A stretch of DNA of 64,000 nucleotides from Halobacteriovorax marinus SJ (GCF_000210915.2 NC_016620.1:3162001-3226000); one strand, 5' to 3'; positions 24,814 to 33,674 are shown, counted from the first letter of the stretch. Notes: generated from the letters alone by a model not told the origin. Program-made: numbers and translations.

Positions 24814-24924
24814 TTTCTTACACCGCTACATAAGTCGTTATTAATATTATAGCAGAGAAATTATTACCATCTCTTATTTTTTTCTAAGCACATTTATAAT
24901 GAAATCTACCATTTTGGAGGATAC

Positions 24925-25365
24925 ATGAAAAAGCTAATTACTATCTGCGCCCTTGCAGCTTCTTTTACTACATTTGCTGATTGTACAAACAGCTTTAACA
25001 AGGGTGTCACTCAATACAACCTCGGAGCAAGTTATTTTCAAGATGGGATGAATCACTATCAAAGAGCTGTAGATGAATCTAGAGGCCAAGGTAGAAGATC
25101 AATTATCTGTGAAGCCCTTTTAAAGTCCAATACAGGTTTTGATGTTGCAACAAGATCATTCTTAAGTTGTACGACGGCATTTGGAGAAGCGGCTTCAAGT
25201 TGTTCTGGAACAACTGGACAAATCGCTAGAGATAATCAACAAACATGCGCAGAAAACCACAGTGTTTCAGAGGATAACTATGCCGCTATCTTAGAAACAC
25301 TTAAGGCCACTTGCTTTGGAGAAGAGGGGAATACTCTCATTAATACTGTCGTTAGAAGTTTATAA
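24925..25365 (+). CDS. small cysteine-containing exported protein
   Basis: This is a 146-residue protein with a signal peptide (MKKLITICALAASFTTFADC). The mature region is helical and has six cysteines, likely forming disulfides in the periplasm or outside. GGAGG lies 5 nt before the ATG and TATAAT at 24895-24900 is a good -10 element, so it is probably well expressed from its own promoter. A 10-bp inverted repeat follows the stop. The family is unknown. Confidence 0.7.
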   Translation: MKKLITICALAASFTTFADCTNSFNKGVTQYNLGASYFQDGMNHYQRAVDESRGQGRRSIICEALLKSNTGFDVATRSFLSCTTAFGEAASSCSGTTGQIARDNQQTCAENHSVSEDNYAAILETLKATCFGEEGNTLINTVVRSL

Positions 25366-25374
25366 TTCTAAAGT

Positions 25375-25396
25375 AGCACCGAGACTTCTCGGTGCT
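25375..25396. terminator. convergent terminator hairpin
   Basis: AGCACCGAGA and TCTCGGTGCT form a 10-bp inverted repeat with a tight loop between two convergent genes. There is no T-run, so efficiency is uncertain. Confidence 0.55.
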
Positions 25397-25401
25397 CAAT
25401 C

Positions 25402-25899
25402 TTAAAGACACTCTTTCTTTTTTAACCTAGCAGAGAAATCATAGAAGAGACCTCTTCTTACAGATGAGAAGTAAAAGTCTCCTTCAATCTCATCTCCCAC
25501 AATTTTAAATTTTGCATCAACTAGGAAATCAACTTTAATTCTTTCATAATTAGAGCTGTAGTACATTATATCTTCATTCATCTTAAAGGAGATTTCATTT
25601 CCTACTTTTGTCCACTCACCTTTTTCGACAGGAATAATGACGTTAGAAAATCCGTACCAAGGGTCGTTATAGCCATTGAAGACACTTACTACTAACGTTT
25701 TTAATTCTTTAAAAGTTTCAAGGTCACGGTAGTATTGATTATCTGTTAGAAAAAATTCACTCTGCGAATTGAGTGCTGATGGCCCACTTACTACATCTTG
25801 AGCATTAAAAGAAATAGTCTCATAACATCCTTTAAGTTCACTATAAGCAAGAGAGTTTAAAGATAGAAAGACTAAGAATAGAATTGATAACTTCTTCAT
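25402..25899 (-). CDS. exported hypothetical protein
   Basis: This is a 165-residue protein with a clear signal peptide (MKKLSILFLVFLSLNSLAYS). The mature part is beta-rich and aromatic (YYRDLETFK, DPWYGFSNV, FYFSSVRRGLFYDF) with cysteines near both ends that could form a disulfide. I recognise no family. It converges with the preceding small exported protein across a shared hairpin. Confidence 0.65.
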   Translation of the reverse strand: MKKLSILFLVFLSLNSLAYSELKGCYETISFNAQDVVSGPSALNSQSEFFLTDNQYYRDLETFKELKTLVVSVFNGYNDPWYGFSNVIIPVEKGEWTKVGNEISFKMNEDIMYYSSNYERIKVDFLVDAKFKIVGDEIEGDFYFSSVRRGLFYDFSARLKKKECL

Positions 25900-25984
25900 G
25901 AAATAAATCTCCAGTAAAAAATTTAAATTAATTTTAACATAGAGATTTACTTTTTAGGATAATGTTAGATTTCTTGAGAATAAA

Positions 25985-26009
25985 AAAACCATCCAAACTG
26001 GATGGTTTT
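25985..26009. terminator. bidirectional rho-independent terminator
   Basis: AAAACCATCC, a 5-nt loop and GGATGGTTTT form a 10-bp stem with T-runs on both sides. On the minus strand it ends the rny transcript 160 nt past the rny stop codon. Confidence 0.9.
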
Positions 26010-26170
26010 AATATTTTGTGTTTTGTTCGCGTTTTGTACGATCCTTGCTCGCGCGCGATCCGCCCATGCATTTTGTACGTGCTCCTTGCTCACACGACAG
26101 GCGCTAACGCTTCTGTCATGTGCCAAGGTGCCTAGCGACGTCAAAACGCTTTCGCGTTTTGCACGCGCGG
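26010..26170 (-). ncRNA. GC-rich structured 3' region of rny, candidate RNA element
   Basis: This 160-bp stretch is far richer in G+C than the surrounding genes. Read on the minus strand it contains an 8-bp hairpin with a GAAA tetraloop (26142-26161). A second long hairpin pairs 26091-26103 with 26108-26122 (10 plus 3 bp, AA bulge, one G-U pair). A T-tailed terminator follows. CGTRCAAAAYGC occurs three times (26029-26040, 26068-26079, 26154-26165) and GAGCAAGGA twice. It may be a processed 3' UTR, an independent small RNA or an extragenic repeat family member. The structure is seen; function is inferred. Confidence 0.5.
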
Positions 26171-27730
26171 CTACTTCGCAACGCCGATGGCCTTAGTCTC
26201 TCTCACAACTGTAATCTTAATTGTTCCAGGGTAAGACATCTCTTCTTCAATTTTCTTAGCAATATCTCTTGAGAGCATCACTGTCTGCTCATCACTTACT
26301 GAATTATTTTCAACAATAACTCTCACTTCTCTACCACCAGAGATTGCATAAGACTTTGAAACACCTTCAAAGCTATTCACAATTTCTTCAATATCTGTAA
26401 GACGTGAAACGTAAGACTCCATCATCGCTTTTCTTGCACCTGGACGAGCACCTGAAAGTGCATCACCTGCAGCAACAATATGAGCTAGAACAGATTCTGG
26501 TTTCTCATCATCGTGGTGTGCTCTAATCGCATGTACAATATCAGGAGACTCTCCGTACTTCTTAGCAAAGTCTGCACCTGTTACAGCGTGAGAACCTTCT
26601 GCTGAAGCATCAAGTACTTTTCCAATATCGTGAAGAAGACCTGCTCTTCTTGCCTGCTTAACGTTTAACCCCATTTCAGCGGCCATAGCTCCACAAATAA
26701 ATGCGGCTTCAATTGCGTGCTGATATTGATTTTGAGTATATGATGTTCTCCAATTTAGAGCACCAACTAACTTTAAGATCTCTGGGTGAATTCCGTGAAC
26801 ACCTATTTCCATTTGTGCTTTTTCACCAAGAGAGAGAAGTTGTTTCTCCATTTCAGTTTTAGACTTATCATGAAATTCTTCAATTTTTGCTGGGTGGATT
26901 CTACCATCAGCAATGAGTTTTAAAATTGTCTGTCTAGCAATCTCTCTTCTCACAACATTAAACGAAGAAATAACAACAACTTCAGGTGTGTCATCAATAA
27001 TTAAATCAACTCCACAAATTTGTTCGAAGGCCCTAATGTTACGACCTTCACGACCAATTAAACGCCCCTTAACGTCATCAGACGGAAGCTCAACCGTTGA
27101 GATTGTTTTCTCTGCAACGTGCTCTCCAGCAAATCTTTGAATGGCGATACCAACAATTCTCTTTGCTCTTTCTTCCGCTTCTTCTTTCGCTTCTTCCTCT
27201 AGGCGAACAAGTCTTTTAGAGAAGTCTACTTTCGCGTCTTCTTCCATTAAAGAAATAAGCTCTTCCTTTGCTTGCTCTTCTGTAAGCTTGGCCACTTCAG
27301 TTAGCTTTACAACAATTTCTTCTTGCTTAGCCTTGAAACGTCCTCTCTCTTCATCAGCACTTCTCTTTGCTTTTTCAAGATCTGCTTCTTTGTCAGCAAG
27401 ACGAGCTTTTTCCTTAGTTGCTTCTTCTAACTTTGAATCAAGCTTAGCTTCTTTTTGAGCAATTTCTTTTTCTTGATCTTTAATTTCTTTCGTTCTTTGA
27501 CTGATTTCTCTGTCTAGATTTTGCTTTTCTTCCTTAGCAATCTCTTTAGCTTCTTTTCTAGCTTTATAGGCTAAATCCTTCGCCTTCTCTTTCGCCTCTT
27601 CGATGATTTCATCACCCTTCGACTTTCTTTCATTCAATTCCTTCATTGCTTGCGAATTTCTAACAAAAAATCCCGCTCCCGCACCAACGATTAGAAAAAG
27701 AATGGATGCAAGAATAACTTCTATACCCAT
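26171..27730 (-). CDS. rny: ribonuclease Y
   Basis: This is a 519-residue membrane-anchored endoribonuclease that starts mRNA decay. An N-terminal membrane helix (MGIEVILASILFLIVGAGAGFF) leads a long charged coiled coil (to about 185). A KH domain follows (LPSDDVKGRLIGREGRNIRAFE), then the HD domain with AGLLHDIGKVLD, GSHAVTGADFAKKYGE and IRAHHDDEKPES, and the C-terminal ISGGREVRVIVE segment. AAGGAG lies 7 nt before the ATG. It is last in a block with the formyl-THF cyclo-ligase and zapA. The 3' region is unusually structured. Confidence 0.97.
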   Translation of the reverse strand: MGIEVILASILFLIVGAGAGFFVRNSQAMKELNERKSKGDEIIEEAKEKAKDLAYKARKEAKEIAKEEKQNLDREISQRTKEIKDQEKEIAQKEAKLDSKLEEATKEKARLADKEADLEKAKRSADEERGRFKAKQEEIVVKLTEVAKLTEEQAKEELISLMEEDAKVDFSKRLVRLEEEAKEEAEERAKRIVGIAIQRFAGEHVAEKTISTVELPSDDVKGRLIGREGRNIRAFEQICGVDLIIDDTPEVVVISSFNVVRREIARQTILKLIADGRIHPAKIEEFHDKSKTEMEKQLLSLGEKAQMEIGVHGIHPEILKLVGALNWRTSYTQNQYQHAIEAAFICGAMAAEMGLNVKQARRAGLLHDIGKVLDASAEGSHAVTGADFAKKYGESPDIVHAIRAHHDDEKPESVLAHIVAAGDALSGARPGARKAMMESYVSRLTDIEEIVNSFEGVSKSYAISGGREVRVIVENNSVSDEQTVMLSRDIAKKIEEEMSYPGTIKITVVRETKAIGVAK

Positions 27731-27750
27731 CTCTTTACTCCTTTATTATT

Positions 27751-28305
27751 TCAAACTTCAATGATTTCTTTATCTGTGACAATCCAATTTAGATAACAAT
27801 CGTGATCTTCCATTGGGATGTCAGCAATTAATTGCTCATCGAAACTTAAACCTATGGTTATACCTTTATAATTCTTTAAATACTTATCGTAATAACCCTT
27901 TCCGCGACCAAGTCTCTCGCCATTTCTTCCAAAGGCAAGGCCCGGAACAACTAGAATATCTGGATCAATTTCCAAGCACTCTAATCTGGGCTCAAATATC
28001 TTTACTTTAAAACTCGATTTCTCAACCAAGTCTTCATACCTCGACTCTCTAAAAACCATCTGTCCCAAATCATTTACACTTGGAAAAGCTAGCTTGAAGC
28101 CTTGGCCCTTTAACCCACTCACAATATCTATCTCATCAGAAAGTGGAGCAAAAAGTCCTATCGTTTTATCACTGGAAAGAAGGGAGAGATCCCCAAGAAG
28201 TTTTGTAAAATAGCTTAAGCAAGAGAGCTCTTTCGATTTTTTTTCTTCAGCATTGAAATTATTCAATCTCTCTCGAAGAATTTTTCGAAGATTTTCTTTA
28301 CTCAA
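27751..28305 (-). CDS. 5-formyltetrahydrofolate cyclo-ligase
   Basis: This is a 184-residue enzyme that converts 5-formyl-THF to 5,10-methenyl-THF with ATP. The C-terminal signature VVPGLAFGRNGERLGRGKGYYDKYL is diagnostic, as are the N-terminal LRKILRERL and the central FAPLSDEIDI. The start appears to be TTG with GGAAG upstream. zapA lies 31 nt upstream, the same pair that in many proteobacteria flanks 6S RNA, but the gap here is too short for it. Confidence 0.92.
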   Translation of the reverse strand: MSKENLRKILRERLNNFNAEEKKSKELSCLSYFTKLLGDLSLLSSDKTIGLFAPLSDEIDIVSGLKGQGFKLAFPSVNDLGQMVFRESRYEDLVEKSSFKVKIFEPRLECLEIDPDILVVPGLAFGRNGERLGRGKGYYDKYLKNYKGITIGLSFDEQLIADIPMEDHDCYLNWIVTDKEIIEV

Positions 28306-28336
28306 AATTTACTTCCACTCTTTTGTAAGAGAAGAA

Positions 28337-28642
28337 TTAGATAGTAGAAGGAGACACTTCTTCAATAAATTGAAGAGCATCACAAGCTGTCGTATGCAAT
28401 CTTGATATATTATTTTCGAAGTCTTTCTCAATTGAAAGTTTTTCATTCGCCACTTTTAAAGCCGCTAACGTTGCAACTTGGGCAATATCTAATTGAGGAG
28501 ATTTTTGTCTAATTTCCTCAGTAATTTGCTGTACGTAACTCACAACCTCATCTGCTGAAATACTTGCCTCAGACTCATCTGGTGTGAACTTGATTTTATA
28601 TCCTAGTACGTTAAATTCTTTTTCTTCTCTTATACTTTCCAT
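28337..28642 (-). CDS. zapA: ZapA-like cell division protein
   Basis: This is a 101-residue protein that would bundle FtsZ filaments. The N-terminal beta strands (EKEFNVLGYKIKFT) and the central DIAQVATLAALKVANEKL helix fit the ZapA pattern, where [LV]AVLAALN[LI]A is usual. A coiled-coil C-terminus follows. Position next to the formyl-THF cyclo-ligase is the classic ZapA neighbourhood and supports the call. Confidence 0.8.
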   Translation of the reverse strand: MESIREEKEFNVLGYKIKFTPDESEASISADEVVSYVQQITEEIRQKSPQLDIAQVATLAALKVANEKLSIEKDFENNISRLHTTACDALQFIEEVSPSTI

Positions 28643-28690
28643 CTCTTAAATATTACCCTTAAAGGAGCATTAGAGTCAATCTACTTACTA

Positions 28691-29968
28691 TTACTCAAGG
28701 TCCAAAAGGGCGTCCAAGTACTCACTGAGATTGAAGATATTCAGATCCTCGACCTGCTCTCCAACACCAATGTACGCAATTGGTACTTTTAATTTATCAA
28801 CAATTCCTATTGCAGAACCTGCTTTAGAAGATCCGTCGCATTTCGTAAAAATTAATCCTGACAGCCCAAGAGTATTATTAAACTCTTCAGCCTGTCTCAA
28901 AGCGTTTTGACCCGTAATGGCATCAATTACTAAGAGAGTCTGATGTGGCGCAGAGTCATCCAGCTTCTTCAAAACGTCTCGACTCTTCTTAAGCTCTTCC
29001 ATAAGGTTACCTTTTGTATGTAACCTTCCTGCAGTATCTAAAATACAGTAGTCCGCACCCTCATTAATAGCCGTTTGCAGAGCATCATATCCTACGCCAC
29101 TAGGGTTTGCTCCTTCTTTGGCCCTAATCATCTGAGCTCCGGCCCTTTGACACCAAACTTCTAGTTGATCCACTGCTGCAGCTCTAAAGGTATCACAAGC
29201 ACCAACGACAACTTTTGCTCCCTGAGCAGTGAGCTTCGTCGCAAGCTTTCCAATTGTAGTTGTCTTACCAGCGCCATTAACACCAACGACCATGATAACC
29301 TTTGTTTTTCCACGATTCGCTTCATTAAACTTATAAAGGTCGCTATCAACCGTTGCCTGTACGCCATTCATTTTTGAATCTAAGAAAGTCTTTAAGTATT
29401 TCTTAAACTCTTTCTCACCGAAACCATCTTTCTTGGCCTCTTCTTCAAGACCTTCAATTAATTCAACTGCGATAGTTGGACCAATATCTGCACCATAGAG
29501 AAGCTCTTCAACCTCTTCTAATGTGTCATCATCCAATCCTTTCCCAGTAAAAATAGCTCCAATCTTTCCCCACACTTCAGAGCTTGAACGCGAAAGCCCT
29601 TTTCTAAGCCTATCTCTCCAGCTTATTTCGACTACTTTCTCTTCAACTTTTTCTTCAGCAACAGGAGTTGGTTCTTCTTTAGGTGACTCCTCTTTCGCCA
29701 GAGCGTCTTTCTCTACTTCATCAGCACTTTGCTTGGCCTCAATCTCTGCACTGACCTGCTCAACTTCATCTTTAAAAGTTGGCTGATCCTTAATTTGTTC
29801 AGGAGTCTCTAACTTCTTTGTTGGTGATTTTCTAAAAAGAAGAAATAGAACTAATACGAGCAGAAGGGATAGCCCTCCTCCTGCACCATAAACATGGTTA
29901 ATATCTGCAGTTAAGTTTTGACCTGTCTGGTCATATAGATTTTGAAGTAATTTAATTAAATCATTCAT
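28691..29968 (-). CDS. ftsY: signal recognition particle receptor FtsY with membrane anchor
   Basis: This is a 425-residue SRP-receptor GTPase for co-translational membrane targeting. Unlike E. coli FtsY it begins with a true membrane helix (SLLLVLVLFLLF at about 34-45), then an acidic A-domain-like linker (to about 125). The NG domain has VGVNGAGKTTTIGKLA (P-loop), DTFRAAAVDQLE, LDTAGRLHTKGNLMEEL and TKCDGSSKAG (guanine specificity; Cys and Ser replace the common TKLDGTAKGG). The ATG has GAGG upstream. It lies upstream of zapA but with its own spacing of 48 nt. Confidence 0.96.
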   Translation of the reverse strand: MNDLIKLLQNLYDQTGQNLTADINHVYGAGGGLSLLLVLVLFLLFRKSPTKKLETPEQIKDQPTFKDEVEQVSAEIEAKQSADEVEKDALAKEESPKEEPTPVAEEKVEEKVVEISWRDRLRKGLSRSSSEVWGKIGAIFTGKGLDDDTLEEVEELLYGADIGPTIAVELIEGLEEEAKKDGFGEKEFKKYLKTFLDSKMNGVQATVDSDLYKFNEANRGKTKVIMVVGVNGAGKTTTIGKLATKLTAQGAKVVVGACDTFRAAAVDQLEVWCQRAGAQMIRAKEGANPSGVGYDALQTAINEGADYCILDTAGRLHTKGNLMEELKKSRDVLKKLDDSAPHQTLLVIDAITGQNALRQAEEFNNTLGLSGLIFTKCDGSSKAGSAIGIVDKLKVPIAYIGVGEQVEDLNIFNLSEYLDALLDLE

Positions 29969-30046
29969 TAAAAATCCTCTTGTGTATTTTGTGCACCCAT
30001 TGATATGTCATAGAAAAAAGAAAATCAACACATGGCGCGGTGAAAG

Positions 30047-31036
30047 GTGAAAGAGAAGAGTGAACGCTTAAAAAAGCTTCAAAAACTATTTAAACTCCAA
30101 CAATTCATAAGAGACTTTTTTCTAGAAAGAGAATTTATTGATGTTCTTACTCCTCCGATGGTGCAAAACCCTGGAATGGAAACTCACATCCACCCCTTCC
30201 AAGTTAGAAGTCCGCACAATAAAGAAAACCTTGAGCTCTACTTACACACATCACCTGAGTTTCATATGAAAGAGCTCCTTTCTCTAGGCTTTTCAAAAAT
30301 TTATAATATTTCATATTGTTTTAGAGATGAGCCAAACTCGACTCATCATCGCCCGCAATTTCTAATGCTCGAGTGGTATAGAACGCAAGAGTTTTACACT
30401 ACTATAATGAAGGATACAGAAGATCTTTTTAAATATTGCTGTGAAAAAATGCTCGCCAGTGGAGAAGAAATTAAAAGCGAGCTCAAGAATTTCTCTCCAA
30501 TGAAGAAGACTGTTCAAGAAATATTCTTAGAAGTTCTAAAAATTGATATTTTGGAATACCTAGAAAAAGATAAGTTATTGGCACTCATCAGAGAGCGCTT
30601 CCCGCAGGTTCCTCTTCCACCAGAAAAAGACGACCACCTCTTAAGTTGGGACGATGGTTACTTTCTTTTATTTCTAAATGAAGTTGAACCAAAGTTAAAA
30701 GAGTACCCTTTTATTATTTTATATAATTTCCCACATCACTTAAGTGCTTTATCAACAATCAACAAAGATGACTCCCGTGTTTGTGACCGCTTTGAAGTCT
30801 ATAGCTTTGGTATTGAGTTATGTAATTCGTTTAATGAGCTTACTGAGTTAGATTTACTAAGAGAGAGATTTAATGAGCAAGGACGACTAAAGGAAAACCT
30901 TTATCAGTACAAACTACCAGAGCCAAGCGAATTCTATAAGACGATGAAAAGTCTTCCAACTTCCAGTGGTATTGCACTAGGAGTTGAAAGACTACTTATG
31001 TCTATTTGTGATATTGAAAATCCGTTCTACTACTGA
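30047..31036 (+). CDS. EpmA-like elongation factor P lysine ligase
   Basis: This is a 329-residue class II lysyl-tRNA synthetase paralogue without the anticodon-binding domain. Segments FLEREFIDVLTPPMVQNPGMETHIHPF, LHTSPEFHMKELLSLGFSKIYNISYCFRDEP and HRPQFLMLEWYR are characteristic. The C-terminal motif 3 region reads SGIALGVERLLM. Such enzymes (EpmA/GenX/PoxA) attach beta-lysine to EF-P. The length and absence of the N-terminal OB domain separate it from LysRS. EF-P and EpmB genes are not in the window. The start is a GTG without a convincing Shine-Dalgarno sequence. Confidence 0.88.
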   Translation: MKEKSERLKKLQKLFKLQQFIRDFFLEREFIDVLTPPMVQNPGMETHIHPFQVRSPHNKENLELYLHTSPEFHMKELLSLGFSKIYNISYCFRDEPNSTHHRPQFLMLEWYRTQEFYTTIMKDTEDLFKYCCEKMLASGEEIKSELKNFSPMKKTVQEIFLEVLKIDILEYLEKDKLLALIRERFPQVPLPPEKDDHLLSWDDGYFLLFLNEVEPKLKEYPFIILYNFPHHLSALSTINKDDSRVCDRFEVYSFGIELCNSFNELTELDLLRERFNEQGRLKENLYQYKLPEPSEFYKTMKSLPTSSGIALGVERLLMSICDIENPFYY

Positions 31037-31812
31037 TTAGTAGCATTGAATAATTTATGAAGCTTTATAATGACTTCAGACTTTACGTGTTGAACCGGAA
31101 CAAACTCGGCCCACTTTCTATGCCTTTCTCTTGAAGTACTTACACGAATTTTATTCGTAAAATAAGTTGGATACTTCTTCGCTACCTCAGCAGAGAATAC
31201 GGCATACCAATCATAGAAGAGATTAACATCTTTAAAGAGTAGCTCGTCGATTATCTCAAGCGTTTGCTCTACTAAAACTCTCTTTAGAGTATAGAAGTTT
31301 GTCTTTTCCAAAGAATCTTTAGAAATATTCTTATCCATAAAAGATGAAACATAGTACTGAGCAAATTTAATTCCAGAGTCAGTCATTGGAGAATCATAAT
31401 TTTCCATCGCTGCATAAGTATTATCTAGGACGAGGGCCCTATAAACTCCCTCACGACTTCCCCCTTGAGTAATAACATTCATCCATTTAGCGATATCATT
31501 ATCATTAGGCTTCACTCTTCGTGCTGATTCATAAACTTCAAATAAAAAAGAGAGGTCTGCTTTCTCCATTTTATCTTTAGAGATTTTTGATTTTGTTTTA
31601 TCGACGAATTCAGGACGAGTAGACTTTGCATCTTTATTAACAACTGGAATTTCAGGCAACTTAATTGATTGCTCCTTCTCTCCAAATAATTTTACAGCAA
31701 TCTCTTCTCCTAAGTATTGCTCTACATAAGGTCTTACTTTGTCACTCCAACTTTCAGCTTGTACGCTGCTAATACTTAGTGACATCATTAATACAATTAA
31801 AATCTTTCTCAT
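31030..31812 (-). CDS. exported hypothetical protein
   Basis: This is a 260-residue protein with a signal peptide (MRKILIVLMMSLSISSVQAES) and a mostly helical mature region including DIAKWMNVITQGGSREGVYRALV and a long amphipathic C-terminal half. I do not recognise the family. It lies 10 nt after the 62-residue phosphoacceptor-like gene and NtrC-type regulator, so the three form an operon. The 3' end overlaps the convergent epmA-like gene by 7 bp. A periplasmic function controlled with the regulator is possible but unproven. Confidence 0.65.
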   Translation of the reverse strand: MRKILIVLMMSLSISSVQAESWSDKVRPYVEQYLGEEIAVKLFGEKEQSIKLPEIPVVNKDAKSTRPEFVDKTKSKISKDKMEKADLSFLFEVYESARRVKPNDNDIAKWMNVITQGGSREGVYRALVLDNTYAAMENYDSPMTDSGIKFAQYYVSSFMDKNISKDSLEKTNFYTLKRVLVEQTLEIIDELLFKDVNLFYDWYAVFSAEVAKKYPTYFTNKIRVSTSRERHRKWAEFVPVQHVKSEVIIKLHKLFNATNQ

Positions 31813-31822
31813 TCTTCTACCT

Positions 31823-32011
31823 TTATTCTTTAATTATTTCTTTAACACTTCCCCATGTCTCTTCTAGGCTCGTAGCCTTTTCAAGTAAAAGAGGAAGTAT
31901 CTTTTCAACTAGATCTGGATTTGATTTCCAATTATCGTTAACAAGGGCCAACGACTGCGCAATTGCAGAAATACTCGAATTCATGTCGTGAATTAATTTA
32001 CTCTTGTCCAC
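31823..32011 (-). CDS. 62-residue protein made of a histidine-kinase phosphoacceptor-like helix
   Basis: This tiny protein contains LIHDMNSSISAIAQSLALV at about 6-25. It resembles the H-box of histidine-kinase dimerisation domains (H-D-[LM]-N-N/S), followed by a second helix (LLLEKATSLEETW). There is no ATPase domain. The GTG start overlaps the NtrC-type regulator gene by 14 nt in another frame. It could be a phosphotransfer partner or phosphatase helper for that regulator, or a decayed kinase remnant. The tight overlap and clean helical-hairpin pattern favour a real gene. Confidence 0.55.
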   Translation of the reverse strand: MDKSKLIHDMNSSISAIAQSLALVNDNWKSNPDLVEKILPLLLEKATSLEETWGSVKEIIKE

Positions 32012-33383
32012 AGCCCTTTCCTATTCTCTCAGATATACGATAAAAAGCACTATTAGATATCTTTAAGACCCCTAAAGATTTCCTCACTTTATCATTATTA
32101 TTCTTTAGCACTTGTGAAACTGCATCCTCTTCAACTTTTTCTACAAAGGCCTTTAGCCCATTTATTTGAATGTATTCCATTTGCATCTTATTTAAAATAC
32201 TTCCCTCTAGGGCCGGAGAGAGTTCACTTGAATCTAAACAAGAGCTCTTAGTAACTCCTAAGATATGAGAAGGGAGATCATCTACCTTTATAATTCCATG
32301 AGCTTTCGCCTGAAGAATTTCTACAACTTTTCTAAGCTCTCTTATATTTCCAGGCCACGAATATTTTTCAAGTAAAGTCTTAACTTCTGCTGACAGAACG
32401 ACTCTCCTCTTTCCCTGTCCTAAGAAATGCTTAATCAAAAGAGCGATATCTCCTTTTCTCTTACTTAAGGCCGGAAGCTCAATATTAAATCCCTCTATCC
32501 TAAAATAGAGATCTTCCCTGAAGTCTCCATCTTTGACCATTTGCTCGAGGTCCTCACAGGTTGCACTCACTAAGCGAAAGTCGGACTTAACCATCTTTTC
32601 ACTCCCCAGTGGATAGAATGACTTTTCATCAATTGCCTTAAGAATTTTCTTTTGAAGAATCATTGGCATTGTCGCTATTTCATCTAGAAATAACGTCCCA
32701 CCATCTGCTAGTTCAAACTTTCCTTTCTTAGAACTCTCGGCTCCCGAGAAAGCTCCCTTTTCATACCCAAATAGTTCTGCTTCTAAAAGGTTCTCAGGAA
32801 TTTCAGAGCAATTGAGATGAATAAACTTATCATCATTCTCAAAAATCAATTCATGAACAAGCTTTGCAATGAGCGTCTTTCCTGTTCCTGTTGGCCCTTT
32901 TATAAAGACCGGCTTATTAGCAGAAATAACCTCACTAATAATTTTCAAGCTATCAATTAACTTCTGATCTTGAGTGATATATTTTCTTGAGAAGAACTTC
33001 TTTAGAGTAGACTCTTTAGAGAGTACTTTATACTTTCTAAGTACAAGCTCTAAAGCATCCTTATCAAAAGGTTTAGAAAGATAATCCTCACAACCTCTTA
33101 AATAAGCTTCCTCAATATTGGTCTCTTCTTCTCTTCCTGATAAGACAACAGGGTAAGCTCCCGATGACTTCACTAGTGGAATAAGGTCTAGGCCAGCTAG
33201 ATCTCTTTCAAGATCTAGATCAATCCATGCTAAATCAAATTTTTCTGATTCAATTAATTTCGTTGCTTCTTGTGAGTTCTCAGCTTCCCTTACTAGACCA
33301 TGATCTTTGAGTAAAGTTACTAAGTTTAATCTCGAAAGTGCATCATCTTCTATAACGAGAAAGTTTAACGTCTTCTTGCTCAC
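31998..33383 (-). CDS. NtrC-family sigma-54-dependent response regulator
   Basis: This is a 461-residue regulator. The receiver (residues about 5-120) has the acidic pocket EDD, phosphoacceptor D55 (WIDLDLE) and KPF near 101. The AAA+ domain has [16 protein letters not shown] (Walker A), [13 protein letters not shown] (Walker B), [18 protein letters not shown] and [14 protein letters not shown]. The sigma-54 contact loop reads GAFSGA in place of GAFTGA, a conservative change. The C-terminus carries a Fis-like helix-turn-helix ([19 protein letters not shown]). No full kinase gene adjoins it; instead a 62-residue H-box protein overlaps its 3' end. Confidence 0.94.
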   Translation of the reverse strand: MSKKTLNFLVIEDDALSRLNLVTLLKDHGLVREAENSQEATKLIESEKFDLAWIDLDLERDLAGLDLIPLVKSSGAYPVVLSGREEETNIEEAYLRGCEDYLSKPFDKDALELVLRKYKVLSKESTLKKFFSRKYITQDQKLIDSLKIISEVISANKPVFIKGPTGTGKTLIAKLVHELIFENDDKFIHLNCSEIPENLLEAELFGYEKGAFSGAESSKKGKFELADGGTLFLDEIATMPMILQKKILKAIDEKSFYPLGSEKMVKSDFRLVSATCEDLEQMVKDGDFREDLYFRIEGFNIELPALSKRKGDIALLIKHFLGQGKRRVVLSAEVKTLLEKYSWPGNIRELRKVVEILQAKAHGIIKVDDLPSHILGVTKSSCLDSSELSPALEGSILNKMQMEYIQINGLKAFVEKVEEDAVSQVLKNNNDKVRKSLGVLKISNSAFYRISERIGKGCGQE

Positions 33384-33646
33384 TGTAAGCCCCAGAAATA
33401 AAAAGGATTAGTCTTTATCCTATTGTATTTTCCAAGCTCAATTTAAACAAATTTAAATTCAATGGGCAGAGATTTAACCCCTTGTAAAAATTGAGATGAT
33501 TAAGAAAAGCTTATTTTTAAGGATAGTTCTAGAATTGAGTAAGACTTGCTGCCTCTATTTTCGGGCAATTTTACTCAAGCTCTCTTTACTGAATAGGCAA
33601 TTTTTTCCACTTAAGAGTTTGAAATTAAAGTACTCTCTCATCTTTC

Positions 33647-33674
33647 TAAATATCCGCTCAGAAAGTGTCGATAA
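33647..33674 (+). promoter_or_regulatory. sigma-28-like promoter at the lipoprotein start
   Basis: TAAA, 16 nt, GTCGATAA is one base from the sigma-28 -10 consensus (GCCGATAA) with a spacer one longer than usual. The ATG at 33682 begins 8 nt later and lacks a Shine-Dalgarno sequence, so the mRNA could be leaderless. The rest of the 298-bp gap 33384-33681 holds no gene I can support. Confidence 0.4.

Noticed and set aside
26002-26196. Plus-strand 64-codon frame over the GC-rich region after rny
   Set aside because: It runs through hairpins and short repeats, has no Shine-Dalgarno sequence and overlaps the rny end antisense; the composition reflects RNA structure or repeats, not coding.
27141-27458. 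Long plus-strand frame inside rny
   Set aside because: It is an antisense shadow of the Lys/Glu-rich coiled coil, giving Ser-rich low-complexity translation.
28306-28336. 6S RNA between zapA and the formyl-THF cyclo-ligase gene
   Set aside because: This neighbourhood often holds ssrS, but the gap here is only 31 nt.
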